From Symbiodinium natans (taxonomy: Eukaryota; Sar; Dinophyceae; Suessiales; Symbiodiniaceae), in the NCBI GenBank assembly GCA_905221605.1, contig CAJNDS010002816.1, positions 62,001 through 126,000 of the forward strand: a stretch of 64,000 bases of DNA, given 5' to 3'. The notes beneath the pieces were generated by a model. The model was not told the DNA's origin, did no database searches, and saw only the letters and a list, made by a program, of their open reading frames with translations. Of this stretch, positions 10,341 through 22,991 are shown in pieces. Position numbers and translations under genes: made by a program. Position 1 is the first letter of the stretch. Each line of letters starts with the position of its first letter.

Positions 10341-11038
10341 GGGGCGGCCTCTTCGGAACGAGGTTTGCTAATGTATGAGCTCTTGTGGGGCGGGAAGAAT
10401 GTGGAGTTTGCAAAGGTTGCGCCCGTGAACTACAATACGGTCTCTTTCCGTCTGCCCAACGCGGGCAACAATGCGGGCCGCCTCGGGACCAAGGAGCTAA
10501 CCAACCAAGGCGCAGCGTCCTTCCAGACTTTTTACTCAATCAGTGGCGGGGGAGACATCACGGCCAAAACCGAGTCCAATCTGCAGTATCTGTTTGCTGA
10601 GAAGCCGGCAAATTTGGGGGCCGAGTACGTGTGGACCATGTCTACGACGCTGGCCGGCACGGATTTCGAACTGGATTGCGGCGTTGGCTTCGTGATGCAG
10701 AGGTTCAACAAGCTTCAAGTTGAGATTCGGTACGTCTGTGTTCGGATGGCGACCCTCGGTGCTTGTGATGAACAATTCTCAAATCAAGAGATCATTGGCA
10801 ATACCGCTGCGCGGATTGACATGGACTGCGGCAGTGAGCGTGGCATTCAGGCGATTGTCGGAGAGTTCGATGCCGCTGGGAAGTGGGTTCGCTTCCGAAC
10901 CCGCTGCTGTCAAATCGGATCCAACCCGGTACTCTTTTCAAGGGGTGAAGACTGGGAAGATCAGGATCCGCTCACGGCAGAGCAGGGCATCTACGCTCCG
11001 GTTGCAATGGATGTCTCTGGCCGCCCCTTGAATCCCAA
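10341..11038 (+). CDS. Large exon, Cys-rich extracellular domain, paralogue of 53.7-54.5 kb
   Basis: The reading frame is open from 10227 to 11090; the coding part probably starts after the AG at 10339-10340. The C-terminal third carries paired Cys motifs: ELDCGVGFVMQRF, IRYVCV, LGACDEQF, MDCGSERGIQAI and RFRTRCCQ. These align in order and spacing with CHNNEAMVGL, HWSCDS, LGACSEVV, VDCGEGHVLQGI and LKASCCYLA in the - strand exon at 53676-54478. Both then run into IYAP/IYFP and DVSGRP/DDSGRP. This is good evidence for real coding sequence and for paralogy. Function is unknown; alternating hydrophobic and polar segments and Cys pairs suggest a disulphide-bonded beta domain outside the cell. The 3' border near 11038 is approximate. 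Confidence 0.65.
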
Positions 11039-11423
11039 GACCCGACAATGCTCGAAACCACTAGACTCACTAGACCATCCTAAGCCCTAAAAGCTAAACC
11101 AGATAACTGCTCTTAAAGGGAACTGGCAGAATACAGGGTTGAGAGTGCCAAGACCCAGAACTATACTAAACTTTGTTTTCGAGTGTACGTTTTTGTTCAT
11201 ACTCTTGGGGCGCTCCCCTCATTGATACCCTTGGCTGAGATCCAAGGACCGGAATTCAACATGAAACTGCAATTCTGTAAGGCGGGTACAAGGGTTACCT
11301 CACCTCCACCACCTTTTTTTGGGAGCCCAAAGCCACCCTTCAAGACTATCATTGTTAATTGCCCTAAACCATCAAGGCCCTGATGACCCTAAAGACCCTT
11401 CACCTGATGGACCCGCCTTTCAG

Positions 11424-11475
11424 ATCTGCTCTTCGGCGTCTTGGTACTACTGGTTCGAGCATGATGCTGCCGACG
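11424..11475 (+). CDS. Short exon, same gene (probable)
   Basis: A 52-nt exon bounded by a CAG acceptor (11421-11423) and a canonical GTGAG donor (11476-11480), reading ICSSASWYYWFEHDAAD. The aromatic-rich sequence and clean borders support it. It ends with one extra base. Confidence 0.45.
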
Positions 11476-11499
11476 GTGAGTGGTGCGCTAGGAGATTTT

Positions 11500-12670
11500 C
11501 GGGGCTCCGGGTTTAGGGATTTGGATGGATTTAGGATTTAGGGGAGCGGAGTGCGGACCTGTACACAAACCCAGCTCGAAGATCACCACTCCCTGCAATC
11601 ACACAACCTCCCTGAAAAACCTAGGGGATGGGCCTGGATGGGCTAGGGTGACCCCAAAAAGAATGAGGAGCTACAGCGACTAGAACCCTCAACACTCAAA
11701 CTAACCAAACACTTCTAACCCTTGAGTGCCCTTGAGCCATGCCATACCGGATGCACTTGGTACACTTCTCGATTTGTGAAGGTACCTGGGCAGGCAGGGG
11801 GCATGCTAATCTTCTCAGTGCCGTCATCCTTGCACAGCGGTCATGCTCAGAACATAGGGTTTAGGGGCGGGGGTTGGGGATTAGAGGGTTTACGGGGTTG
11901 GGGTTCCAGGTTTAGGGAGTAAAGGGTCTAGGGATTAGGTGTTTGGGCGGCTTCAGCAGGATTTGGGATAAGGGGGTTGCAGTTGTTACAGGAGATTCTT
12001 CACATCATTGAGTTGCGTCTCCAGCAACTTGGTCCACCCCCTGGATGAACAGCTCGGCGGAAGCATCTGGCAGGCAGGTCGTCATCTCTTTGGTCAAATG
12101 AAGCGCGCACGGCCCTAAGCCCTGAGCCCCAAGGTCAAAGTTCCCCCAAATCCGAAACTTCAAAGGGACACAACAATCACAACAATCAACAGCAAATCTC
12201 CCGTCAGGTCGTCCCGGTAGACAGCTTCGACGCAAGCTCAGTGGGTGGAGGAGGAGCACGCCTTCCCAACAGGCACCTGGACTCAGAACGCGGAATGTCT
12301 CTTGAGATGTTAGAGTCCCAATTAGGCAACGTGGACCTTGACATACTACCGGGAGCGCCGGTGAATCCAAAAAAGGCCAATGAGAAAATTTGAGATTATT
12401 CTATGGAGTTGGAGGCTTTAGGTAAACTTTAGGGCACTAAAAAGGGTTAGGGTGTAGGGTAAGCCCTGAACACTTCCGTAACCCTCTCGGGTCTTTACGT
12501 TCCAGGTACACAGCGAAGAAGGCCCCGCCACAATTGAAATTCGAGTCGGAGGTGGGGGATCCTGTTTGTTTTAGGGTGTTTGGGGTTTCAGGTTTGGGCG
12601 TTTGGGGTTTACGGCTTAGGTTTTCAGGCTTAGGGTTTCGGGTTGCAGGTTCTGGGTTTGGGGACATGCA
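11500..12670. repeat. Intronic stretch with degenerate TTTAGGG-like tracts
   Basis: Many G/T-rich runs such as GGGTTTAGGG variants at 11510-11545, 11860-11950, 12440-12465 and 12560-12660, alternating with ordinary sequence. They look like decayed interstitial telomere-type repeats within an intron. No other gene is seen. Confidence 0.55.
12514..12551 (+). CDS. Possible micro-exon
   Basis: CAG|CG...GAG|GTGGGG gives a 38-nt exon. Joined in phase to the exon ending at 11475 it reads AKKAPPQLKFESE. Support is only phase and splice signals, so the call is weak. Confidence 0.25.
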
Positions 12671-13018
12671 GCTGTGGACATCTCTCAAGTCAGGTGGAAG
12701 AGATCTCAGGCGAGAACTCTAGCTTTAGTTACGCCAAACTTTAGGTAGCAGAAGCCATGCAAGCCATAGCTAGCTGAGCACTTCGCAGCTGCGCGTTGGT
12801 TGTTAGCTGTTGTTTGTCTGCTCTAAGCGTGAGCGACCGAACTGCTACAGTTCGCCCGGAGAAGTGAAAAAGAGTGAGACGTCCAAGCTAAGCATTGTGT
12901 TGTGTTTGCGCCGCCGCAAGGGCTTTTTCCCCCGGGGTCTACTGGACCTTTGTCTACTACTACTACGACGACTATTACTACAATTATTGTTATGATACTT
13001 ATTTTTTTCATGATTGTT

Positions 13019-13300
<282 letters not shown>

Positions 13301-13448
13301 CTACGACTGTACCATTACCACTCCCGCTAGCCACTACCACTACAAGTACTACTAGCGACGGCGACGGCGATGGCGCAAGTGCAACGGCCGACCAGGACCA
13401 CCGCGACCACCACGACCACGACGACCAAGACCACTACCACCATCACTC

Positions 13449-13470
13449 CCTAAACCCTAAACCCTAATAC
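13449..13470. repeat. Interstitial CCCTAAA repeat
   Basis: Three telomere-type heptamers in the CCCTAAA orientation, next to the trinucleotide array. Confidence 0.8.
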
Positions 13471-14460
13471 TAACTACTAACTACTAGTTCCAACTAGTAC
13501 TAACGACGAGAACGGTTAACGAGTACTTCCTGGTATGATGACGACGATTGCTACCTCTACCTCCCTCTACCTCATACTAGTTTAGCTGACACAATATTTG
13601 TGTGCTCGTTGCACATTCCGCTTGGCTTTACGTGCACTCACGACCTTTTGCATCCTGTTGCTGGACACAAGAGCTGGGTGCACAGACTCGCGGTGTGAGT
13701 TTGGTCGCAGGATCCGGAGTACGCGCCCGAGTGCAAAGACGAGAGCCATCCTGGCGCTGCCACGTTTTCTCAAGAAACGATGAACCAGGTGGGAAGCTCT
13801 TGAAACCCAGAGTCTTGAAGTAGAACTGGATCAACAGAAGACCTCTTCTAAAAAGGAGGACCCCCAAACAGCGGACCCTATAGGACACCTTGCCAGGTAG
13901 CAGAGGAGCTCACGACATCCAACCCTGAAAACCCCTGCGCAAGTATCTTTAGCACCTGGGACCTGGGTGGACGCAGTTTCTTTTGTTTATAAAAGTTTGA
14001 TGTATTCTGATGTACTAGACAGCATTCCTTAGTAAGGGTCCGCAGAGCCTCCCAGGCACGCCAAAGACGAAGAAGGAGAGCGATTGGACTGGGTTGCCCG
14101 TCGTGTCGGAATTCATCCCCCAAGAGAACAACATAGAGCAGGACTGGGACGGGCTATGAGTGTTTAGTGTTTGGATAGGCTACCGCATGCTACCGCACTT
14201 CCGTTATTGATGCTTTTCTTGGGGCTGCTGAACATGGTTTCATCAGCGACTAGAATTGAGCCCTTTTACAATCTTGGACATCTTGGACCCAGCAGCTTTG
14301 ATGAGGTAAACAAGTAAGTTCTCCAAAGGACCCTCCGACTGCAACTACGAGCGACACGGTACTAAATGCTGACAGGCCTAAACTCTAAATGTAAAGCCTC
14401 AACAGCAACATAGCTGATAAAAACAAGTATTGGCACTGTTTCTTGCTCCGTGAGCTGCAG

Positions 14461-14566
14461 GAGGGAGAGGGCAACTCCTGGTATGAGTCGAACCTGGGGG
14501 ACGTGGATCAGCCTGGAGAAAGCGGCATTACCTACAAGAACACCATTGGATGCGACGATCGCGAAG
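14461..14566 (+). CDS. Exon, acidic Gly-rich segment
   Basis: The 106-nt segment lies between a CAG acceptor (14458-14460) and a GTGATC donor (14567 on). It reads GEGNSWYESNLGDVDQPGES, then GITYKNTIGCDD. The upstream sequence is pyrimidine-rich. Composition is like other exons of the presumed extracellular gene. A longer open frame on the opposite strand (14362-15000) is hydrophobic and unlike any known protein, so the + strand reading is preferred. Confidence 0.45.
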
Positions 14567-16513
14567 GTGATCGTGATTTGGTCATGGCAGGATGGCAGTC
14601 CACGCACGACAGGCGGGTTTTCCAGCATGAATGGACTCGTGATCATAATTCTCCGCATGGTTCGCTTACTGCAACGTAGAAGCCTCAGAATGTTTCTGGA
14701 GATGCACAAGATGAAAATCCTCAAGCCCCAAGGATGCAGTACGCGGAGCATTCTGCCAGTGGGATGGTTGCTGTATAATGCTCGCGCCGGGAGTTCGGAG
14801 AATAGGAGAGACCCCAAAAACTCTGACGGCCAAGGACTCCATGTCCCTATTTTGTGGATCGTAGGTATGTCTCTCCTCTTTTGATAAAGATTCAAACCGC
14901 AAATCCAAATCTGGAGGATAGCAGCGGTCACCTCCCTCGTGACAGACCAGACGAGTCCATGGCTGGAAGCGACTCCAGAACCACAGGTGACCGTGCTCAA
15001 CTCGGCTTCAACTCGGCTTCAAGCCTTCTATAGGATCCAATGGATTTCAGGGTTTGGGATGGTTTAGGCATTCAGGGGTGTAGGTCCATGCCGCCAGGAG
15101 CTTACCTCAGACCCGCGGTCAAGGGTTTTTGTAGGGTTTAGGGTTTAGGGTGGGTCTCTTTAATTGAGACAAGGTCAGCTTTTTCGGCGCCGGCTTGGTG
15201 GTCAAAGCCGGGAAGATACTCGGGATTCCTGGCTATGCGCGGGGGCCAAGATTCTCCGCAATCCTTGCTTCCGTGGCCTTCGTAGTTTCCCGGGGGTCTA
15301 AGGGCTTGGGGCTACAAGGCTGGGTTTCTGAGTCTTAGGGCGTTGTTCTAGATAATAGACAGCTTTTGGGGATGAAGGCTGATTCAAACCTGGCATATCA
15401 GGAAATAGCGGAAATAGGAAGTCTATGTAGGCCTTACAGCAACAGTAGAGGGGTGTTCTTACTATGGTCTGTACCTGGGGGCTGTGGTTCAGACGTGGGT
15501 CTGGAGCACGACCAACAAAAGCCCTAAAACATCCTAAAACCCAGAAATCATAAGAAATCCTAAAATCCTAGAGCCCCTCAGAGCCCCTCATCTCTGAACT
15601 TTCAACCCCAAGAGAGCCTTAGATCCCTCAGCCCAAATACCCCAATCCCGCAGAGTCACGTAGCCAGGTCGGGGCGACGCTCGACTGCAACCGGGCCCAA
15701 GGCAGCACGCCGGGGCTTTCTGGTTTGGTGTTTAAAAAGTTTAGGGTTTGTCAGACTTGTCAGACTAGTACCATGGTATGCCATGGTCGTTTGCATGGTT
15801 TTTTGATTGCTGTCATCTGCATCCTTTCTTTGTTCACTCAGTTCTAGCTTCTGCTTCTTCTGCTTCTTTTGTTTGCTTGTCTCCTTCATATCCGTATTGT
15901 TGACGTGTCCTCAGCGCCGGGCCTGGAAGGCGACAAGGCCCCTTCCGTGTGCTTTGTTTCCGCCTGGAAAACTAGCCGCTGGCGTGTTGCCCTGATATAT
16001 TTGCCCTATCGCACAACCTATCGCTGTCCACTATGTCGTTCGTGGCGGGCTTCGATGGTCCTGCAGTGTCCTACACTGTTTGGGGTACAATAGCGCCGGC
16101 ATAAGAAGTGGTGTAACCGTGTAAGCTGTCCTCAACAGCATCCTCCAGAACCTTATGCGATTTATACTCCCTCGTTCATGTGCAGTGGTCCCACACCTTA
16201 AGACTCTAACCTCCAAGATAACAGTGGTGACATATAGTCCCGGGCTCGCGTGACTGACTCTAAGTTCTCTCGCCAACTTCGCGAATGACCAGTGGCTAGC
16301 GTCGAAGTCCTTGACAAAAGAGAATGCCAACGACAACGACTGCGGCGCACTACCGCAACCGGATCGCATTTGGAGCCCGAGCCAAGTAGCGCCCCAAACT
16401 GACCCTCAAGAAAATGAAATAAGTTAAAGCAGTAAAGCCGGCATTTGGAGTGCTAGTGCCACCATCTGCCCCTTGGCGCCCTTGAGCCCTGAGAGATCCT
16501 GATCCGAGCGTAG
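14567..16513. other. Presumed intron, no gene supported
   Basis: Contains TTTAGGG-like tracts (15120-15150, 15730-15750) and a T/C-rich stretch (15820-15890) that could precede an unidentified exon near 15920. No recognisable coding motif. Confidence 0.4.
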
Positions 16514-16635
16514 GCACGGATTGGCCCGCATGTTCTGCGACTTGCACTGTATCCGCGACGCTGTGCAGAAGGGAGATGCAGCCATCCTATCAAGTTTGGA
16601 GACGGGCGTCAAGACAATCCAGCAGGAAATGCTCC
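16514..16635 (+). CDS. Helical exon, paralogue of 52.4-52.8 kb
   Basis: After a TAG acceptor, the frame reads LARMFCDLHCIRDAV and then QKGDAAILSSLE, nearly the same as LARMFCDLFCVRDAV and KQGDAAILKTLE in the - strand exon at 52415-52822. Conservation of this run at the protein level on two strands shows selection for coding. A GT donor follows at 16636-16637. The matching two-Cys helix (MFCDLxC) may form a disulphide. Function is unknown. Phase to the next exon is off by one base, so the donor or the sequence may be wrong. Confidence 0.6.
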
Positions 16636-16709
16636 GTGGCTCGATTCGGGGCACGCGTAGAAGTGGCCATAGAGCAGCTGTGTCTTTGACTGTACCGCTT
16701 CTCACGCAG

Positions 16710-16794
16710 GCGTGCTCTTTTCGAGTTCTACTTCTCGGACACGGGATCGGGAACGTCAGGCCTCCTTCAGCAGACGCAGGAGATCCGTGCAGGT
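16710..16794 (+). CDS. Next exon of the helical domain
   Basis: Following an AG acceptor at 16708-16709, the frame reads ALFEFYFSDTGSGTSGLLQQ and TQEIRAG. It corresponds to ALFDFYFTQYPGSSLLEE and RAEIVNG in the - strand paralogue, where the two parts lie in one exon, so the intron at 16636-16709 (74 nt) is present in one copy only. The frame stays open to 16977, and the true 3' end may be later than given. Confidence 0.5.
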
Positions 16795-17219
16795 ATGGCC
16801 AGGGATCTGCAAGGCATGAAGTCCATCTTGCGGGTGCGGCCCTCAGAGGGCCTCGAAACTCTTACAAGGGGATGCAAGTCTCTGCAAGTCTCTATGCTTT
16901 CCCATTGGAGGTGTCAGGCCTTGCCGGAGCATAGTAGCGGTAGCGCTTCGAGAACCGGGCATTATGTGCACAAGTAAGAATGACACTGAAAAGAGCAGCG
17001 ATCGGAAACGCAATGGAATGTTGCCATGAAGATGATAGCAATCATGCTGTGACTGCTTTTTGAAATGCTATGAGGCTGTGGCCGTCGTGATCTTATGGAA
17101 TGTATTCGCTCACTTTGTGGTTTATGCATATCTGATATGCGTGCAACACGTTAGGAGTTAGGACTCATCTTATTAGCGGCACATCACTCTTAGGACGATA
17201 AGGACACGATCACCTTCTA

Positions 17220-17245
17220 AGCTCGCCTCCCCCCCCACCCCCCCC
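17220..17245. repeat. C-rich run
   Basis: Two short poly-C tracts broken by single bases, part of a low-complexity intronic or intergenic region. Confidence 0.7.
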
Positions 17246-17536
17246 AGTTTCCCTTCCCTTTGGCTCCCTTTGGCAATCGCCCAGTCGGATTTGCAGCCGG
17301 TGGCGCTCACAGCGATGCGCCGGGCTCTGTCAACGGCGAAGCTTCAGGAGCGGCCTGAAATCGGAACGTTTAACGTTGGGCGAATCCAGGAGCTTCAAAA
17401 CCAAGGACTCTGGAAGAGGAACAGTTGCCTTGCATTCATTCCCCCCCGACGAAATGCAGAAATTAATTCCTTGCATTAATTCCACCCCGCTGAAATTGCA
17501 GAAATCAATTTTCGCGCGCTCTTGTTTTGCGTTCTT

Positions 17537-17645
17537 TCTTGCTCTCTCTCTCTCTCTCCCTTTCTCTCTCGCTCCCTCTCTCTCTTCTCTCTCTCTTCTC
17601 TCTCTCTCTCTCTGTCTCTTTCTCTGTCTCTCTCTCTTTCTCTTT
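17537..17645 (+). repeat. (CT)n-rich array
   Basis: Imperfect CTCTCT array with TTT and TGT interruptions. It yields spurious Leu/Ser frames. Confidence 0.9.
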
Positions 17646-17879
17646 GTCTATTTGATCGTTGATCTAAAGGTCCTTGTGTGGCATTTAGTAGGGAGTGACC
17701 ACATGGCATAACATATGCCTCCGCGAAAGATCCGCGTTGGGATTGCGAAAGTGTTTTTTTTTCGCGTAAGTTTTTGCGTAACCTGCACCGCGATGGGTCC
17801 GCGGAAGTTTTGCGAAAGTAAATTTGTTTTTCGCGAAGACGGTTAATTCGGGATGAAAGAATTTAGATCACAGCTCATT

Positions 17880-17937
17880 TCTTTCTCTCTCTCTCTCTCG
17901 CTCTCTCGCTCTCTCTCTCTCTCTCACTCTCCCGCTC
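17880..17937 (+). repeat. (CT)n microsatellite
   Basis: Second CT array, with CTCG variants. Confidence 0.9.
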
Positions 17938-17994
17938 TCAGCACTCTCCCCCCCACTCCGCCCAGACTACCGTGCCACCCCTCCCCCCGAGAGT

Positions 17995-18302
17995 GCGGAA
18001 GGAGTGAAATGTCGGAGATGGAGAAAACAGGAAGAGGCAGAACAACTAGCCATATGACAAGGAATGGAGGGAAGAGTATTTCAGGCAGAGAATAGAGAAA
18101 CAAGTAAACAGAGAGTACGGAAAATGTGAAATGGCGGAGATGGAGAGAACAGGAAGACGCAGAACAACTAACCATATGACAGTGAAAGGGAGGGAAGAGT
18201 AACTCATGCAGACGATAGGGAAACAAGTAAAGACAGAGATAGAGCCGAAGGACTGAACAGTCGGAGATGGAGAGGACAGGAAGAGGCAAATTAACTAACC
18301 AT
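17995..18302. repeat. Degenerate tandem repeat, ~120-bp unit
   Basis: Three partial copies of a purine-rich unit. Each contains CGGAGATGGAGA, ACAGGAAGA and AACTA.CCATATG or similar, at about 18012, 18135 and 18260. The last copy is cut short near 18302. Confidence 0.7.
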
Positions 18303-20400
18303 GTCGTGCAGTTTAACAAGTTGAAACAGTTGATGGCCTGAATGATCGGTCCCTAGGTTTGTTGGCGGGAGCTGTCTTGCCCCCAAAGTCGCAATCCCTA
18401 AGCTTGGAATCCTAAACTTCAAACCCTGGCCAACCCCTGTTTCATGAGCCCGAAATTCCAATCCCCACCGCAAACCCCTAAACATCTGATAGTTGCGTTT
18501 AGGTTTAGATACCTTGGTTTGGCTTCAAAAAACACCTGGCCAAATAGAACCTAAAGGTTCTTGCCACATATATATGTGTACATAAACACATAGCTTGGGC
18601 TTTGTGGCACAAGCCGCAGGATGCCCTGAAGAGCTCATCGAACCTGACGTCGGCCATGCATGCTGCCTCGAAGGAGGTCCGAAGAAGTGCAGGAAGAAAC
18701 TACATGGGCCTTAGCTTCTTTTGGTTCTGTTAAGTTTTTTGGTTAAGGTAGGTAGTCTAGTACTAGCAGCCCAAAATTGCTTTAGACTTGAATTAGATGT
18801 AAGCAAGCATAGTGAAGGAAAGAGATATCTCTGGTGCGGGTAGTTAGGTAACAAACAATGCCAGCATTGAGGGTCCGTAAAGTGCGAGAGTTCCTCTATT
18901 TGTGGAGAGTGGGGACCCGTACTTTGAGAGAGACATTTGGATTCAAATCGGGGGGAAGGGGCAGCATTTAAGCATTCAACATCGGCTTTCTGATGGTACA
19001 TGCGCTTGTGGAAACACATTGTCCCTCCAGTATGTAGGAGGGAATACAACAGTGGGGCAGCTATGCGTAAATCTGTTCCCTGTCCAGTCTGTAGAGTGCA
19101 AATTGAACGGAATCCGCTGTGAGATTTCGCGGCTGCACGCGACGATGCGGGTCGCAACCTCCAAGCGGCTGTCGACGTCTGCGGCAATTGAGCGCAGGAG
19201 CGACAAAGAGAGCCGAAGAGAGCCGAAGTGACTTCTCACGGTGCACTAGCAAGGTACAAGCTTGTCGTATTGGAGTTGTGTTTTGTAGGCGTTCGCATGC
19301 AGAGCTCCTCTCAGGGCCGCCGCCTACGCGCTGGACATGAACCGGGTCCTGCGGACCGAGACGCACACGCTGGGAGTCTATCGCCGCGCCTCCTCGAATA
19401 CCAGGCGCGCTAGGCTTTGAGAGGGTTTTTTTGGGGCTTTCGCCGGGGTTTCGCCATGCGCATACCCTTTCTGCCAGGCTGTGGCAGCTGCGACTGTCAC
19501 AACATGGCGTATCTGGTTTGCAGGCCGTCTGGTGTAGGGGAGCGCAGGGACAAGCTCGCACAGTGTTGACAGCACCAACGCTATGAAGAACATGTACCGT
19601 TGATTTCCCAAGGCACGCCCTCAATGGTTACTAGTAGCAATAGTTATAGGAGCCATTGGTTGGGCTCCCCTTCCCAAGAAAGTTGAAGTTCCTCGCCTTG
19701 AAATATTGAAATCTCCCTCTAACACCCAAGCCCTGTGTTTTGTTCTTTAAGGCTGCCTCACAGCTCGAAGACGTCTATAAACAAGGTAACGCCCCGCGAA
19801 ACGACCCGCGTCGTAGCAGGGTTGTTTTTTTTGGTTGTTTTGGTAGTTTTAACGAGGTAAAACCACGATTTCTGCTTCAGATTGGTTTGAGTGCAGGGGC
19901 CAATGTCGCGCACCGTCCCAACTTTTGGAGCGAAGTTTTTCTCAAGTTTGTGGTTGTGCGAAGGTTGTTTTTATCGATTTTCCGAGGCGAAAAGCACGTT
20001 TTGGTGTTACATGTTACGGTCGCTCGCAAACAGGTTTTCACGGGTTTGCGGATAAAATGGCGTTTTTCATTTTTGAGTTTAAGCAGCGGGTCCGGAGCTT
20101 CCGGGGCTTAGTTCTTTTTTTTTGTTTGGGGGGGTGGGGAAGTACAGGACAGAATGGTGTTTTTGCCTCGGTAAAACGTGCAGTTCGGTTTGACAAGGTC
20201 TGTTTTGGGGAACCCATCTGAGGCAGGAGAGGAATGGTATTCTTATGTGGTTCCTTGAAAACGTCATAGTGTGATCTGTTGAAAAGTGTGTTTTTCTCGA
20301 GGGGTGCTAGCGTTTTGGTGTTTTTACAGAGCTCTGAGTGCATGACACTTTTGGGATTGCACTGCTTCGGGTTTTGGGTTGAGGATTGAGGGTGCAGGAC
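18303..20400. other. No supported gene
   Basis: Short frames only. G/T-rich homopolymer patches lie near 19815-19830 and 20115-20140. No domain, splice-bounded exon or RNA gene could be argued. Confidence 0.35.
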
Positions 20401-20423
20401 ACGTTTCGGCTAGCACTGCTTCG

Positions 20424-20483
20424 GGTTTAGGGTTGAGGGCTTAGGCTTTAGGGTTTAGAGTTTAGGGTTTAGGGTTTAGGGTG
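20424..20483 (+). repeat. Interstitial telomere-type TTTAGGG tract
   Basis: Four to five TTTAGGG units, some with one change, preceded by GGGTTGAGGG-type variants from 20370. Confidence 0.85.
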
Positions 20484-20923
20484 CTGATGCCCGAATGTTC
20501 AGAACATGGTGCTGCTGCGAGAGCGTTGGGGTTACGGCTTTGGGTTCGGGCCGAGGAACGGAACAAAAGAGTTTCAAAGTATTTTTCCTAAACCAGTACA
20601 AGAAACCGAGGCTTGGACCTCGAGGAATACTCAACGATGAGTGCCAGGAGAACAGCACAGGTTAGACCACGGAAGTAGTTGCCTGCACGCAGGCAAACAA
20701 AAAATGTCTTACACACTTAAGATTAAGAGCTTCGGGTTTAGAACTGCCAGAGCCTGGCAGTCAAGAGCAGAAAGAGAGAGCGTTCTGCCATCTCTGGCAG
20801 TTGCGGTGAGAGCACTTCACATACAAGTTCGGTGACGTAGCCTCCCGAAAAGCAGGGCCAAGCCACACTACGTTGAGCAGAAAAGATTGCCAGTGCAGAG
20901 ATGTGGGCCAACTGGACGGAACC

Positions 20924-20924
<1 letters not shown>

Positions 20925-20960
<36 letters not shown>
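20925..20960 (+). repeat. 36-base poly-C run
   Basis: Uninterrupted C tract followed by TACCCCCCC; source of poly-Pro and poly-Gly shadow frames. Run length is probably uncertain in the assembly. Confidence 0.9.
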
Positions 20961-20989
20961 TACCCCCCCATCTGGCAAGAACTCCGAAA

Positions 20990-21066
20990 AAACGCCGCAA
21001 GACATGTGGCAACAACTCCAAAACACCTGAAGACATATGGCAACAACTCCAAAACACCTGAAAACA
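20990..21066 (+). repeat. Short tandem repeat, ~28-bp unit
   Basis: The block CAACAACTCCAAAACACCTG occurs twice (near 21010 and 21042), with a partial version ahead of it. Confidence 0.75.
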
Positions 21067-21820
21067 AGCAAAACCCGCGGGTCAATTGGTAGGGCGTTAG
21101 CATAAACAAGTGGGTGCCGTCAGTGACCGACCTCGGAAGTTTTGAGATGTGTTGAGCATGGAGAACTGCTCAGATTGCTATGGAACTGTGCGCGTCTCTG
21201 GCTCTTGCAAACCTACGCCCTAGTAAATCAGATCCTTGCCTCTGTGCGCGAGTGAGTTGAAAATCTAAACCAACGCTGTCTGGCTCCAATGTTCTAAGTG
21301 CCGATCCTTCTTTTCAATGGGACCACCCTCCATCCCCTCACCAAAAAAGAACCTTATGTTCTAGTCTCAATTCTAGCATCCGCATTTTAAAATGATTGTT
21401 CTTCTTGTTATGGCCGTGGGCATTGGTTATGTATCCTGGTTTACAAGTATCCAATAGTATCCACTTAAACGTGCGAGGAAGATGTGCGTCACCTCTCTTT
21501 GAGTTCGGCTATCCGTGCACTCGACACTCTCTGGTGGACACTGCGAGGCAGTATTGACCGGTACCTTGGTGTGATTTGGTGTGGGTCAACATGATCATTT
21601 TCTCGAAAGAAGGAGCTCCATTGCAACTGTCATCATTATCTTCTGGGGCTCTCCAGTGTGTCCCGACTCTGAGCTATAGAGATTGTTGTTGTCTAAAAAC
21701 TCCCGAGACTGCGAGGTACTTGGATGCGTACGAGAAGTACTTGAGGCCGAGAGGGGAGAGGGATGGATGAGTCAAGGATATAGGGATGTCGACGGCTTCT
21801 TTGCTTTTCTTTGCTTCCAG

Positions 21821-22201
21821 GTCCTTCCAGCAGGCCGTGCGGCTGCTGGAGACGTACACGCAGTGCAAGGCCAGCTTCCAGGACCTGCGCTGGGCCTACA
21901 CCGGCGTCCGGCGCAGCCGCGCAACAGAGCAGCGCATCTTGCAGGAGGCTTGGGCCACGGCTGAGCCTACTTTGGGTCTCATTGCCTCCCAGATCTCCGA
22001 CACCCAGATGCTTGTGGAGCTCGCGGCCGACGACGTGCGCCAACACCTGGATTCTCATTCCGTTCACGACAGTCACGAACTGTGCGAAAAAAGCGAGGCC
22101 TTCCTGAATGCAGCACAGGAAGGGCTCGCGAAGGGTTTCTTCGGGCAAACAGTGAAACAGCTGGGAACAGCCGTTGTGGAGATTGTGCACCTGCAGCACA
22201 G
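21821..22201 (+). CDS. Helical/coiled-coil exon
   Basis: A 381-nt exon after the acceptor TTTGCTTCCAG. It encodes about 127 residues of mainly helical sequence: FQQAVRLLETYTQCKASFQ, then SRATEQRILQEAWATAEP, IASQISDTQMLVELAADD, FLNAAQEGLAKGFFGQTVKQ and EIVHLQHR. G/C at third positions is high, as expected for a real dinoflagellate exon. The best 3' border is CACAG|GC (a GC donor). Ending there, it leaves two bases that join in phase with the exon at 22992. No family is recognised; a structural or extracellular coiled coil is likely. Confidence 0.65.
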
Positions 22202-22991
22202 GCTGGGCGGATTAGGGGTCGACAGTTTGGAAAGGAAGTGCACTGAGTGCAGATTGCGCATTTGCTGCTGCTCCGTGCATGCCGCCTTGCATCACACGAC
22301 CCCTCGATTCAGTCACATTGTCGGTTGCAGAATCCAAGACTGCAGGCTCTTTGGTGGTTAAAAAATCTCCTTGCTGCAGCGCCCCACGCGGATCCCCTCG
22401 CGAAGTGCTGAACTGTTGTTGCTCTGTGTCCTCGTACCTTTCCGCTTCTCAAAAGTGCGAACAGTCACGTAAAATCGTCAGTGTCGTAGTTATCTGTCTC
22501 ACGTGTCAATCTTCATAGTGCAACAATGTGCAGCATGACTCTGACACGACACAGTAGTTGTGCCCTGCATGTTGTTAGATCTTTCTGCCGTGCCGTCGCA
22601 TCTTGATGCGTCGATGTACATCCTGTCCCCACCGTATAGTGGCTGGGTTCGAGTTGTACCGCGGATACTTCCAAGGTTAAAAGTGAGCTGGTTGGCCTTC
22701 TCTCTTTCGTATCTGGAATGTGCATTGCAACCTCACCTGCTGAATCCAATCCTCAACCTGGCTTGAGTCGTGCCGCCTATCTATCACCGAGGTTCGACGT
22801 CACATGCGTCTTTATGAGAACGTCTCCTAAGACTACGTGTCCAGACTCTGCTTGAAGGGTCCTGCGTGCTTATCATCCTGGTTGAGTCTTGATGACGGTT
22901 CTTTTTCTCCTTAAAAAACTCTCTGTCGGCATGCGTTTTTCTTCCCGCACTTGTCGTTTCTATTCGTTTATGGCACGGGACCCTCCAACAG

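Noticed and set aside
14362-15000. 212-residue open frame on the - strand
   Set aside because: Lies opposite a splice-bounded + strand exon (14461-14566) and has no motif; treated as a shadow.
21070-21135. tRNA-like D-arm (GGTCAATTGGTAGGGC)
   Set aside because: No matching acceptor stem, anticodon arm or T-loop (GTTCRA) follows.
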